A stretch of 64,000 nucleotides of DNA from NCBI GenBank assembly GCA_017552435.1, contig JAFZPZ010000019.1, positions 38,123 through 102,122 of the forward strand, in the 5' to 3' direction. The stretch comes from Bacteroidaceae bacterium. GTDB lineage: Bacteria > Bacteroidota > Bacteroidia > Bacteroidales > Bacteroidaceae. Positions 17,008-25,424 of the stretch are shown piece after piece; the first letter of the stretch is position 1, and each line of letters starts with the position of its first letter. The notes below the pieces were generated by a model. It was not told the DNA's origin. It made no database searches and saw only the letters and a list, made by a program, of their open reading frames with translations. Made by a program: the position numbers and the translations under genes.

Positions 17008-19233
17008 ATGAAACGAGTTCTCCTGCTGGCCATAGCCGCCTTACTGACATGCGGTATGGCAAATGCTCAGACGGACAGCACGGCTGTCGGTAGAAAACGT
17101 GTGGCTGTCGTGCTCAGTGGCGGCGGTGCAAAGGGTATGGCACACATCGGTGTGCTGAAGGTGCTGGAGAAGGCAGGCATACCAGTTGACATCATTACCG
17201 GCACGTCGATGGGAAGCATCATCGGCGGACTCTATTCCATAGGTTACAACGCCAACGCGCTCGACTCTGTAGCTCGGGCACAGGACTGGGGCTACGTCAT
17301 CAGCGACAAGGAGGACATGCGACGGCAGAGTCTTAGGGACAGGCTGAGGCAGTACACCTACGTCTTTACTACGGGTCTGTCCATAGGCAAACGACACCCG
17401 AATGCCGGCGGTCTGATCAAGGGAAAGAACCTGGCGGAACTGTTCCAGCATCTATGCACCGGTTACACCGACTCGCTGGATTTCTCGAAAGACCTGCCCA
17501 TTCCTTTTGCCTGCGTAGCAACGGACATCATAGACAATTCGGAGGTGGATTTCCATAGTGGACGCCTTCCCCAGGCCATGCGCTCCTCCATGTCTATCCC
17601 CGGAGCTTTCTCCCCAGTCAGAATAGGTGATAAAGTGCTGGTGGACGGTGGCCTGAAAAACAACTATCCTGCAGACATAGCCAAGGAGATGGGAGCGGAT
17701 ATTATCATCGGCGTTACCGTACAAGGTGCTCCGAAGGTGGCCGAAGATATGGGCGGAACCATGAGCATCATCAGCCAGATAGTAGATGTGAACTGTAAGA
17801 ACAAGGTCGAGGACAATCTGGCCATCACTGACCTACACATGCAGGTGAACACCAAGGGCTATGGCTCTGCCAGCTTCTCTGCCGCAGCTATAGACACACT
17901 CATCCGCCGGGGCGAAGAGGAAGCCATGCGCCACTGGGACGAGATTGTTGCCCTGAAGAAGCGTATAGGTATTGATGAGACATTCCAGCCCACCATTCTT
18001 CATCCCCTGCGTCCGCAAGCTATGACTGAGAAGATTCGCGTGACAAGCTATACCTTCGAGAATATGAATCCGAAGACAGAGATGTTCCTGCGCCAGAAAT
18101 TCCACTTGCGGAAGAACGACAGCATCGATGCCCAATTGGCACAGGAAATCACCACCTGCATGCGCACCGACCTTTTCTACCAGACAGCCGAATGTCAGTT
18201 CGTTCCAGAGGAGGATGGCGTGCGTGTCATCATCTCGGCCGGCAACCGCAAATCTGTCCAACTGCATGCGGGCATGCGCTACGATACTGAGGAACATGCA
18301 TCTTTGCAAGTAAGTGCCGAGATTCCTCTGAAAACGACAACACCTATTAACTCCGACATAACGGTCAGATTGGGCAAGCGCATATTGGTACATGGTGACC
18401 TTACCTTCCACCCGCTCAGTTTCACGCGGCCCACGGTTTCATATTCCTTCCACAGGAATGACGTAGAAGTCTATCTCAACGGAGACCACGACTACAGCAT
18501 CCTCTACCATCAGCACCAGGCAGAGTTGTTGCCTTTCAATTTTGATGTCCGGCACTTCAACTTCCAGATGGGACTGCGCTGGGATTATGTAAGATACCGT
18601 GACATATTGATGGCGGATAAGACGGGTATCTACGTGCCACTCGATAACGGACACTATTTCAGCTATCGTGCCCGCACAGACTACAACAGCGAGGACAATT
18701 GGATATTCCCCACTCGCGGTACCCGCTTCAAGGCCGAGTATGCTTATTTGACAGATAATTTCCTGCGTCTTGACGGACAAACGGGTTTGAACGAGGTCAG
18801 TGCCAACTGGCGCATGTCGTTCACCTTTGGTAAGCGGTTCACCCTCCAACCCATGGTCTATGGCCGTATGCTCTTCGGCGACGTGGTTCCCCACATCTTC
18901 GGCAACATCATCGGAGGCAATTGGTTTGGGCACTACATCCAGCAGCAGATGCCTTTCGCAGGAGTCGGCAACATGGAGTACATACGCAAGCAGTTCATTG
19001 GTGTTCAGCTGCAGGGACAGCAGCGCATAGGCAGTAACCATTATGTGTTACTGCGCTTTGCCGCTGGCCAGCAGTCCAACAAGTTGAAAGAGCTTTTCGA
19101 CAACCGCACACTGCTGGGCGGACAGATAGCCTATTACTACAATACCATATTCGGTCCCCTTGGTGCTTCCCTCGGCTATAGCAACCACACCAAGAAGCCA
19201 TACTTCTTCCTCGATTTGGGATATGAATTCTAA
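17008..19233 (+). CDS. Patatin-like phospholipase fused to an outer-membrane barrel
   Basis: 741 residues with signal peptide (MKRVLLLAIAALLTCGMANA). The patatin domain (about 28-300) shows the oxyanion motif VLSGGGAKGMAHIGVL, the nucleophile motif ITGTSMGSIIGGLYS and the catalytic Asp in VDGGLKNNYP. It is followed by a POTRA-like stretch (about 345-420) and a C-terminal bacterial surface antigen barrel ending PYFFLDLGYEF. The overall design matches PlpD-type (type Vd) secreted lipases and the wider Bacteroidetes patatin family. It probably acts on phospholipids at the cell surface. It is 12 bp upstream of the TPR/AraC gene. Confidence 0.9.
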   Translation: MKRVLLLAIAALLTCGMANAQTDSTAVGRKRVAVVLSGGGAKGMAHIGVLKVLEKAGIPVDIITGTSMGSIIGGLYSIGYNANALDSVARAQDWGYVISDKEDMRRQSLRDRLRQYTYVFTTGLSIGKRHPNAGGLIKGKNLAELFQHLCTGYTDSLDFSKDLPIPFACVATDIIDNSEVDFHSGRLPQAMRSSMSIPGAFSPVRIGDKVLVDGGLKNNYPADIAKEMGADIIIGVTVQGAPKVAEDMGGTMSIISQIVDVNCKNKVEDNLAITDLHMQVNTKGYGSASFSAAAIDTLIRRGEEEAMRHWDEIVALKKRIGIDETFQPTILHPLRPQAMTEKIRVTSYTFENMNPKTEMFLRQKFHLRKNDSIDAQLAQEITTCMRTDLFYQTAECQFVPEEDGVRVIISAGNRKSVQLHAGMRYDTEEHASLQVSAEIPLKTTTPINSDITVRLGKRILVHGDLTFHPLSFTRPTVSYSFHRNDVEVYLNGDHDYSILYHQHQAELLPFNFDVRHFNFQMGLRWDYVRYRDILMADKTGIYVPLDNGHYFSYRARTDYNSEDNWIFPTRGTRFKAEYAYLTDNFLRLDGQTGLNEVSANWRMSFTFGKRFTLQPMVYGRMLFGDVVPHIFGNIIGGNWFGHYIQQQMPFAGVGNMEYIRKQFIGVQLQGQQRIGSNHYVLLRFAAGQQSNKLKELFDNRTLLGGQIAYYYNTIFGPLGASLGYSNHTKKPYFFLDLGYEF

Positions 19234-19244
19234 GTGCGAATAAT

Positions 19245-20858
19245 ATGAAGAAAGCATTCTACCTTATACTAATATGTGCAGCAGCGGGTATCGTGGCTTG
19301 CACGGGGAAGCAGGCTGACGGCGGCATGGGCAAGGAGATGCATCCTGCCCTCCCATGGCTCTGTGAGGCTCTGGAATGCGACAAGGCCGAACAGATCAGG
19401 AGGGCAGAGCTGTGTTATAGGAAAGCCTACGATTTGCTGAAGGACAATCCCTCGCAGGACTGGACCAGCTACGGTGATGCAGGCTACCGTTATGCCAGTC
19501 TGCTCTATCAGCGCGGTGACACGGAGGGCGCGCTGGCCATCGTTAACGAGATGTTGAATAAGGCCGAAGGCCAGAAAGACTTCCCCACCACGCCCAAAAC
19601 GGGTCTGCTCTCCCTGATGGCACAATGTCAGTTGCATCTGTCCATGCCCGAAGCGGCAAAACAGACCTTTGCCAAGGCTTATGAGAATGAGCTGTCGGTT
19701 TTGGGCGGCGAGGAGCGGGGAAACCTCAATCTAGCCTTCATCTGCTCGAACATCTTCTGCTCTTTCTTTGAAACCGGTGAATATGAAGAAGCTGAGAAGT
19801 GGCTTGGTCGCTATGAGCGTGAAATCCTCGCCTGTGAGAAGCTCGGCATCGGCGACTCCGCACTGATTGAAGAGCTGAAAGGGAGCCTGGCCTTGTACAA
19901 AGCCCAATACCTGCAGGCTACAGACCGTCCGAAGGAGGCAGCCGCCGTCTATGCCGCCATACCGCACAGCCGCATTTCCATAGCATCGAACATCCTGGAT
20001 GCCACCGGCTACCTGGTGGCTGCAGGCCGCTACGACGAAGCCGCCTACTGGTATAAGCAGTTCAACAGCACCTTTCTGGCAACTGTCGGCACAAATGCGA
20101 CCTTCGATAACATCGCTGCCTACCTCTGTCCCTGTTACTTGGTATATCGCAAGGCCGGACGTGATGCCGAGGCACTGACCATTGCCGACAGCATCAATGC
20201 CGCCATCGACTCTGCCCTTGTCCGGCAGAAGAAGAATGATGCCGCCGAGCTTGCCGTCATCTATCAGACGCACGAAAGAGATTTACAAATAAAGGATTTA
20301 CAATTTACAATTTCTTTTCACCGTCTGCTGTTCATTGCCGGAGGAATCATCCTCCTGCTTATCGCTTACCTGTTCGTCCGCGCGCGTATATATAATAAGG
20401 TATTGGCAGAGAAGAACCGAGGGCTCTACCAGCAGATCCAGCAGCTTGAGCAGGCTGAGGCCGAGCAGCGCGAGCAGATGGAGGCGCAGCCAGTCGAGAC
20501 GCTTTCGCAGAACCAGCAGCTCTACCGCCGCCTGTGTGAGCTGATGAAGAATCCCGATATCTATACCAATGCCGAGACCAACCACGAGACGTTGGCCCGT
20601 CTGCTCGGGACCAACACCACTTACCTCTATGCTGCCCTGCACGAGTGTGCTGGCCAGACACCCGCAGACTTCCTCAACCTCTACCGCATCCGTCACGCGG
20701 CTCATCTGCTCACCACGACCGATGACTCCGTGGGCCTCATCATCGAGCAGAGCGGCATCACCAACCGCTCCACTTTCAACCGTCTCTTCCGCGAGCATTA
20801 TTCCATGTCGCCGTCGGAGTTCAGAAATGTAGCGCGGGCTGATGTCCAGAACAAGTAA
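19245..20858 (+). CDS. Membrane-anchored TPR protein with AraC-type DNA-binding domain
   Basis: 537 residues. A lipoprotein-like signal (IVACTGK, Cys about residue 19) leads to TPR-like helices (about 40-340), one TM helix (LLFIAGGIILLLIAYLFVRA, about 365-385), a coiled coil and a cytoplasmic AraC HTH domain (about 430-530, ending in FNRLFREHYSMSPSEFRNVA). The design resembles one-component inner-membrane regulators of Bacteroidetes that sense a periplasmic signal and bind DNA while still membrane-bound. An AT-rich repeat at 20281-20313 is read in frame as DLQIKDLQFTISFH just before the TM helix. The gene is followed by a promoter with a perfect-looking operator (20911-20947), a candidate target. 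Confidence 0.85.
   Translation: MKKAFYLILICAAAGIVACTGKQADGGMGKEMHPALPWLCEALECDKAEQIRRAELCYRKAYDLLKDNPSQDWTSYGDAGYRYASLLYQRGDTEGALAIVNEMLNKAEGQKDFPTTPKTGLLSLMAQCQLHLSMPEAAKQTFAKAYENELSVLGGEERGNLNLAFICSNIFCSFFETGEYEEAEKWLGRYEREILACEKLGIGDSALIEELKGSLALYKAQYLQATDRPKEAAAVYAAIPHSRISIASNILDATGYLVAAGRYDEAAYWYKQFNSTFLATVGTNATFDNIAAYLCPCYLVYRKAGRDAEALTIADSINAAIDSALVRQKKNDAAELAVIYQTHERDLQIKDLQFTISFHRLLFIAGGIILLLIAYLFVRARIYNKVLAEKNRGLYQQIQQLEQAEAEQREQMEAQPVETLSQNQQLYRRLCELMKNPDIYTNAETNHETLARLLGTNTTYLYAALHECAGQTPADFLNLYRIRHAAHLLTTTDDSVGLIIEQSGITNRSTFNRLFREHYSMSPSEFRNVARADVQNK
20281..20313. repeat. AT-rich repeat (family C) inside the TPR/AraC gene
   Basis: ATTTACAAATAAAGGATTTA followed by CAATTTACAATTTC, in frame between the TPR domain and the TM helix. 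The same kind of ATTTAC-based run is found at 25361-25390 and 46835-46880. Confidence 0.6.
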
Positions 20859-20910
20859 GAAAAAGGCACGAAACAGCAGTTTTTCAAAATTTGGCACAAA
20901 GTTTTTAAGC

Positions 20911-20947
20911 AGTGGGAAATGCTTTCGGGCGTTTCCCACTACTTTTG
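20911..20947 (+). promoter_or_regulatory. Promoter with 12-bp inverted repeat upstream of the large lipoprotein gene
   Basis: AGTGGGAAATGC (20911-20922), TTTCGG loop, GCGTTTCCCACT (20929-20940) is an inverted repeat with one G-T mismatch. Its last base begins the -7 element TACTTTTG (20940-20947). The repeat fills the -33 to -7 spacer, where a repressor or activator would act. The leader that follows (about 21-130 nt) contains a possible 17-codon hydrophobic ORF at 20976-21029, for which I see no other support. Confidence 0.55.
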
Positions 20948-21085
20948 CACCATAATTTGAAAAAAACAGCTCACAATGAACGTTATCTGGCAAATAATGC
21001 TTACACTTCTGTTTTGTAGTGTCTCATAGAAGACCAGGACACAATAAATAACAAATATTATTCACAAACTTAAAACAAATCTATT

Positions 21086-23710
21086 ATGAAAAAGCAAGAT
21101 TTCAATTGGATGCTCGCTGCCATCCTGACAATCTGCGGCGCAACAATGGCGCTGACATCGTGTAAGGACGATGACAACGTGACCCCAGGATCTACGGTCA
21201 CAAGCGTGGAGCCGGCCACAACGCCCACCACAGATGCGCTGAATGTGACCACCGACAAATCGTATTTAGTCTATGGCGAGCTGAACGACGGCATTGCCGC
21301 TGCTTTGCAGCGCCGCTTGCAGGGCAACATGATATCGCCCGTGGATGCTGAATGCTATGTGATTAATCCCGCGATTATCGAGCAGGACATAATCAGCATG
21401 GATGAATGGAAGCACATGGTGCGCCGCTGCATGTCGGGCGAGTCCTCGTTTGTGCTTACGCAGTGTACCTTCAAGGAATTCTACGACTTCGGCCTGGCAT
21501 ACGTCCTCGCCGTCATGAATATAACGCTTGAAAACTACTATGGTGACGCTGATCCCGCAGCAGTGGCCGAGGCCCGTGCCCGTGCGAAGCGACAGGTGGC
21601 CAACATGGTGCGCAACGCCTATATAGCCGGTGGGCAGGCTGACGATGCCATGACTCGCGGCACCGAGGTGAACGGTTGGGAAATGGACTGGGAGGACATT
21701 AGCAAGTGGCCCCAGGAGAAGCAGCAGGCCATCATGTTCGATGCATACGCTTTCAGTGTCAACAATGATATATATGTGCTCAATGCAGAGGCCAGCAAGT
21801 ACTTGAATGAAAATGTGCCAGACCAGCCCAGCAACGACTATGAGTGGGGCCATAAGGCCGATGCCGTCGCCGACTGGCTGAACCGTCAGGGCAAGGACGA
21901 TGCCGAGACCCGTGCCGGACTGAAGGATTTTGCCCAGGCTGCCACCCGTGCCGGAAGCTCAAACATCAGCGACCTGATGAAAGCACAAACTAAGGAATTC
22001 GTGTTCGACTTAAAGTATCCCTCACTATGGGGATTCTATGTCGAGACCGCTTATTCCGCCCTTAAAGTGCAGTACGCGGCCTATAGCGCCTACGACTTCG
22101 GCGGCAACGTGGAGTACTACCAGGTGCGCCAGAACATCACGGTGATGAACGATAAAATTTTCAAACCTATAGATGACCCTTATTGGTGGGGCAGACAAAA
22201 TGATGCTAATTTTAGCATGGCCCATGGCGCTTGGATGAAACACATCGACACAAAGATGTGGCTCGAGGGCAGTGGCACGAAGTCCGTCGTCTCGGCGGGT
22301 CCGCTCAACGAGAACGGCAGCAGTTCCGGCAGCTCGTCGAGCGGCGGCTCGTTTACGACTACTACAGGATATTCTGATGGACTCTCTGTCGGAGCTTCTG
22401 GTGGGACATCAGGTTTGTCAGTGTCCGCAGAATATTCACACACATGGGAATATTCTGCGTCATCAGGTACCTCATGGGACACCAGCACCAACTGGAGCAC
22501 CAACGACTTGACCACCAGCTTCACCCAAGGCAACGATGCCAACGGCACCGTGGCATGGGCGCACAAAGGCAATACGCCGACAGACATGGAAAGTACCGCA
22601 ACTAATAAAATCAAAACACTGCTAAAAAGCACCTGCGTCACCGACGAGCAAGCGCTCTGGAAGATAGAAAAACCTTCGGGTGCCTACACGCTGAAGGCCA
22701 GTTTCAACGTATGGAACGAGATTGCATTGTGTGGCAACTCGTCGGGTAGAACAGCCTTCATCACCCAGGACAATCCCCACGAAATCAGCTTCGACCTCAA
22801 CACCCCGAACCGTTTCAAGTTAAGGTGGAACAACTACATTATCAACTATGGCAATGTTCAGGGTGACCCATTCCTGACCGGGGCATTGGACGACTACCTT
22901 GAGAAGACATATGGCGTAAGTTCGGGCAACAACTGCTGGGCCGGACTGTTTATCTCCACCGAAGCCACAGCCAACGGTTCGGACAATGCCCGCGCTGTGT
23001 TCCAGACCTTCAAGAACAGCATCCGAGGCCTGAAGCAGACACTGAAAAAGAAGGGCTATGGCGGGACACTTGTGTTCGGTCTGAAGCGTGACACGGAAGA
23101 CGAGGACAATCCGATAGATAAACTCACTCTCAATTTGGATATGACCTATGAGGTAGGCGAGACCTACACCGAACAAGTGAATGGCTATGACCTGACCTTC
23201 ATGGTGACGAAGAAGAACGGGGAGGTGAAACTGAGTAAAGTACCCACTAATTTCCAGGGTAAACTGGTCATCCCGGCGAACATACTGGACAATGCCTTGA
23301 CGGTGACCTCGCTGGGCGACGAGTGCATCTGGAGCCGCGAGAGAATCACCGCCGTCACCATCCCTGGCACCGTCCGTACCATCGAAGACTTTGCCTTAGC
23401 AGAACTCAATATCACCGAAATCAGTATTCCAGAGGGGGTAAAAACTATCGGCTACTGCTCATTCTATGGAGACGAAAAATTGACGAAAGTCTATCTGCCC
23501 AGCACAGTGACCGCAATAGAGAATGGAGCTTTCGAAGAGTGTAAGGCAATCACCGAGATACGCATCAAGGCTACAACGCCTCCTACATTATCCAAGTGGA
23601 CGCTACATGCTTGTTGTGAGAATGCCACGCTCTATGTGCCTCAAGGCTGCAAGCAGACCTACCAAAACACTCAGTATTGGAAGGATTTCAAGAACATCGT
23701 AGAGGAATAA
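21086..23710 (+). CDS. Large lipoprotein with possible pore-forming segment and BspA-type LRR repeats
   Basis: 874 residues. Lipoprotein signal with LTSCKDDD (Cys about residue 28). Residues about 60-400 are unassigned and helix-rich. Residues about 405-500 form a Gly/Ser/Thr-rich amphipathic tract (SVGASGGTSGLSVSAEYSHT, then WEYSASSGTSWDTSTNWS) that resembles the membrane-inserting stem of leukocidin/hemolysin-type toxins. A beta-rich domain follows, and residues about 715-870 are LRR_5/BspA repeats (ITAVTIPGTVRTIEDFAL, ITEISIPEGVKTIGYCSF, KVYLPSTVTAIENGAF) closing with the usual YVPQGCKQTYQNTQYW. Surface exposure is expected from the lipobox and LRRs. The toxin comparison is my inference, not a firm match. 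A strong terminator follows. Confidence 0.65.
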   Translation: MKKQDFNWMLAAILTICGATMALTSCKDDDNVTPGSTVTSVEPATTPTTDALNVTTDKSYLVYGELNDGIAAALQRRLQGNMISPVDAECYVINPAIIEQDIISMDEWKHMVRRCMSGESSFVLTQCTFKEFYDFGLAYVLAVMNITLENYYGDADPAAVAEARARAKRQVANMVRNAYIAGGQADDAMTRGTEVNGWEMDWEDISKWPQEKQQAIMFDAYAFSVNNDIYVLNAEASKYLNENVPDQPSNDYEWGHKADAVADWLNRQGKDDAETRAGLKDFAQAATRAGSSNISDLMKAQTKEFVFDLKYPSLWGFYVETAYSALKVQYAAYSAYDFGGNVEYYQVRQNITVMNDKIFKPIDDPYWWGRQNDANFSMAHGAWMKHIDTKMWLEGSGTKSVVSAGPLNENGSSSGSSSSGGSFTTTTGYSDGLSVGASGGTSGLSVSAEYSHTWEYSASSGTSWDTSTNWSTNDLTTSFTQGNDANGTVAWAHKGNTPTDMESTATNKIKTLLKSTCVTDEQALWKIEKPSGAYTLKASFNVWNEIALCGNSSGRTAFITQDNPHEISFDLNTPNRFKLRWNNYIINYGNVQGDPFLTGALDDYLEKTYGVSSGNNCWAGLFISTEATANGSDNARAVFQTFKNSIRGLKQTLKKKGYGGTLVFGLKRDTEDEDNPIDKLTLNLDMTYEVGETYTEQVNGYDLTFMVTKKNGEVKLSKVPTNFQGKLVIPANILDNALTVTSLGDECIWSRERITAVTIPGTVRTIEDFALAELNITEISIPEGVKTIGYCSFYGDEKLTKVYLPSTVTAIENGAFEECKAITEIRIKATTPPTLSKWTLHACCENATLYVPQGCKQTYQNTQYWKDFKNIVEE

Positions 23711-23818
23711 GAAGCTGATACGAACAGAATAAAACTATCGATTGAGTATGGCGCGGGCATCGATGGTGCTGCTCGCGGCCATGCTTCCGGCTCCTGCAGA
23801 GCGCAGGAGGAAAAGAAA

Positions 23819-23853
23819 GGCTCTCACTCTTTACGGAGTGGGAGCTTTTTTTT
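23819..23853 (+). terminator. Intrinsic terminator after the large lipoprotein gene
   Basis: Stem GCTCTCACTC / GAGTGGGAGC with a TTTACG loop, followed by TTTTTTTTCTT. It lies about 110 bp after the stop at 23710. Confidence 0.85.
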
Positions 23854-23884
23854 CTTACTTTGTCCCCGAAAGCTCGGGAACGGC

Positions 23885-24162
23885 TGAAATTGACTCGCCC
23901 CCTCGGGGGGAAACCTCAAAACCAGCTGAAATTGACTCGCCCCCTCGGGGGGAAACCTCAAATTAGACTAAAACAAGGTCGCACCCTAAGGGGGAAACCT
24001 CAAATTAGACTAAAACAAGGTCGCACCCTAAGGGGGAAACCTCAAATTAGACTAAAACGAGCTCGCCCCCAAATGGGGAAACATCAAATTAGACTAAAAC
24101 AAGCTCGCACCCTAAGGGGGAAACCTCAAATTAGACTAAAACGAGTTCGCCCCCTCGGGGGG
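23885..24162. repeat. Tandem array of a 42-bp unit, about 6.6 copies
   Basis: Units start at 23885, 23927, 23969, 24011, 24053, 24095 and 24137 (the last is partial). Each unit carries a GC-rich palindrome-like core (CCCCCTCGGGGGG or ACCCTAAGGGGG) followed by AAACCTCAAATTAGACTAAA. The two left units differ from the others at the AAATTGACTCGC block, and the units at 23969 and 24011 are identical. Because 42 is divisible by 3, any frame open in one unit is open throughout; a 113-codon frame exists but has no coding features. It lies between two terminators, so it is probably not translated. Confidence 0.9.
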
Positions 24163-24175
24163 CCAGTCATTGCTT

Positions 24176-24207
24176 TAAAGACCCCAGCCGCCCCCTTTTA
24201 GGGGGAG
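24176..24207. repeat. Family A palindromic element after the 42-bp array
   Basis: TAAAGACCCCAGCCGCCCCC then TTTTAGGGGGAG, in the plus orientation. The same TAAAGACCCCAGTCGCCCCC form is found on the minus strand at 56021-56056. Confidence 0.8.
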
Positions 24208-24219
24208 AAATGACAAACC

Positions 24220-24253
24220 AAAAGCACCCCGTCTGGATGACGAGGTGCTTTTG
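24220..24253. terminator. Terminator after gldN (works in both directions)
   Basis: AAAGCACC-CCGTC-TGGAT-GACGA-GGTGCTTT forms a stem flanked by A and T runs. On the minus strand it closes the type IX secretion operon, 27 bp after the gldN stop. Confidence 0.8.
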
Positions 24254-24279
24254 TATTTCCTAAACAGGACTGTGTCTTG

Positions 24280-25356
24280 CTATCTTCTCTGGCGGCGGGC
24301 ACTGACGCGGGAGGCGGCAGGTGCTGAGGATTCGCTCTTTTCCTTCTTGGCCGTGCCGCTGCTGTTGTCGGCGGATGCGGTGCCCTTGGAGTTCTTGCTG
24401 TGGAACAATCCTTTCGACTTCTCCTCCTTGGCTGCCATTTCAGCATCGAGGCTGTCCTTCTTGGTGGTGTCGGGCAGGAATCCGCTACCCCAGACGTTCT
24501 TCTTGAAGTCGTCTATCTGCTTCTCGATGCGTGCCTGCTCGGCCACCATGTCGCTGTCGGTGGGACAGTAGTTGTGGAGCATCTTGCCCTGCATGTTGTT
24601 GGTCTTGTAGATCTTGCCCTCGTAGCGGTTCATTGTGAAGTAGTCGTCGGCCGTCATGTTGGTAACGTTGTTCAGGTCGCTGGGCATCATGGGGAGCTTG
24701 GCGAGCCAGGGGGCTACGTCGTCGTATCTGATCCAGAAGAGGGGATAGGGCGTAGCATCGGTGCTGAACTCGTCTGCACCGCGCATCAGGACGGGACAGA
24801 GGGCGGTCACCTTGGTTGTGAAGGTGCCGGCGCGCTGGTCCAGATAGATGCTTTCCTTGATGTAGTAGCGTGTGGCCTCGGCACTGGGCACATCGCTGTC
24901 GGCAACGGTCAGCTTGCCTCCGTTCTCTTCATAATAGATGCCGTAGCGCTCCAGCATGTCCTTCACCTCGAGCTTGTCTTTCGGATCGAACGATTCGTTG
25001 CCGTCCAACTTGTAGGCATAGGCCGTGACGCGCCCTGTAAGGATGAGGCGGAAGAGGTAGGTGAAGAGGTTCACCTGTCTGCCCATCGGCTCCACGGGAT
25101 AGTACATCGGGGCATTCTTGTCCTTCGTCAGGTCAAGTTGGCGATAGATGTCGCGTTTCCAAATCACGTCATCGGGCATAGCATCTGTTGTGGGGAACAT
25201 CAGCGATGCGCGGTCGTTGGCAGCAGGGGTCGCTGCGGTTTTAGGTGCTGCCTGCTCGGGTGCTACGGGTGCAGTGACACGACGCTTGGCAGGCTGTGCG
25301 GTTGCGGCACTTGCCACGAGGAGCGTGACTGTTATGAGAAAAAGTATGCGCTTCAT
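24280..25356 (-). CDS. gldN: Type IX secretion system protein GldN/PorN
   Basis: 358 residues with signal peptide (MKRILFLITVTLLVASAATA). The conserved GldN core is clear: VIWKRDIYRQLDLTKDKNAP, YPVEPMGRQVNLFTYLFRLI, KDMLERYGIYYEE, TRYYIKESIYLDQR and LFWIRYDDVAPWLAKLPMMP. In the family it forms a periplasmic ring with GldK under the outer membrane. The C-terminal tail (about 300-358) is Lys/Ser-rich and low-complexity, ending RVSARRQRR, much like the tail of GldK here. It is the last gene of porP-gldK-gldL-gldM-gldN and is followed by a terminator. Confidence 0.95.
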   Translation of the reverse strand: MKRILFLITVTLLVASAATAQPAKRRVTAPVAPEQAAPKTAATPAANDRASLMFPTTDAMPDDVIWKRDIYRQLDLTKDKNAPMYYPVEPMGRQVNLFTYLFRLILTGRVTAYAYKLDGNESFDPKDKLEVKDMLERYGIYYEENGGKLTVADSDVPSAEATRYYIKESIYLDQRAGTFTTKVTALCPVLMRGADEFSTDATPYPLFWIRYDDVAPWLAKLPMMPSDLNNVTNMTADDYFTMNRYEGKIYKTNNMQGKMLHNYCPTDSDMVAEQARIEKQIDDFKKNVWGSGFLPDTTKKDSLDAEMAAKEEKSKGLFHSKNSKGTASADNSSGTAKKEKSESSAPAASRVSARRQRR

Positions 25357-25360
25357 ATAT

Positions 25361-25424
25361 TTACCATTTACTATTTACCATTTACTATTTAACTTTCCTC
25401 CCCCTAAAGGGGGCTCGGGGGGTC
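25361..25424. repeat. Family C plus family A repeats between gldM and gldN
   Basis: The 68-bp gap holds ATTTACCATTTACTATTTAC-type repeats (25361-25390) and, read on the minus strand, GACCCCCCGAG-CCCCCTTTAGGGGGAGG starting directly after the TAA of gldM (25427-25425). The hairpin could set relative expression of gldN inside the operon; this is inference. Confidence 0.75.

Noticed and set aside
23742-23966. 74-codon frame upstream of the array
   Set aside because: It crosses the intrinsic terminator and the array; no promoter or family resemblance.
23885-24162. CRISPR array
   Set aside because: Whole 42-bp units repeat without unique spacers, and no cas genes are present.
23860-24201. 113-codon frame across the 42-bp array (14-residue repeats KPQIRLKQGRTLRG)
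   Set aside because: Open only because 42 is a multiple of 3; it lies after a terminator, with no start context or coding features.
24400-25392. 330-codon plus-strand frame over gldN, and 461 codons over gldM (25488-26873)
   Set aside because: Both mirror confirmed T9SS genes and show no family motifs.
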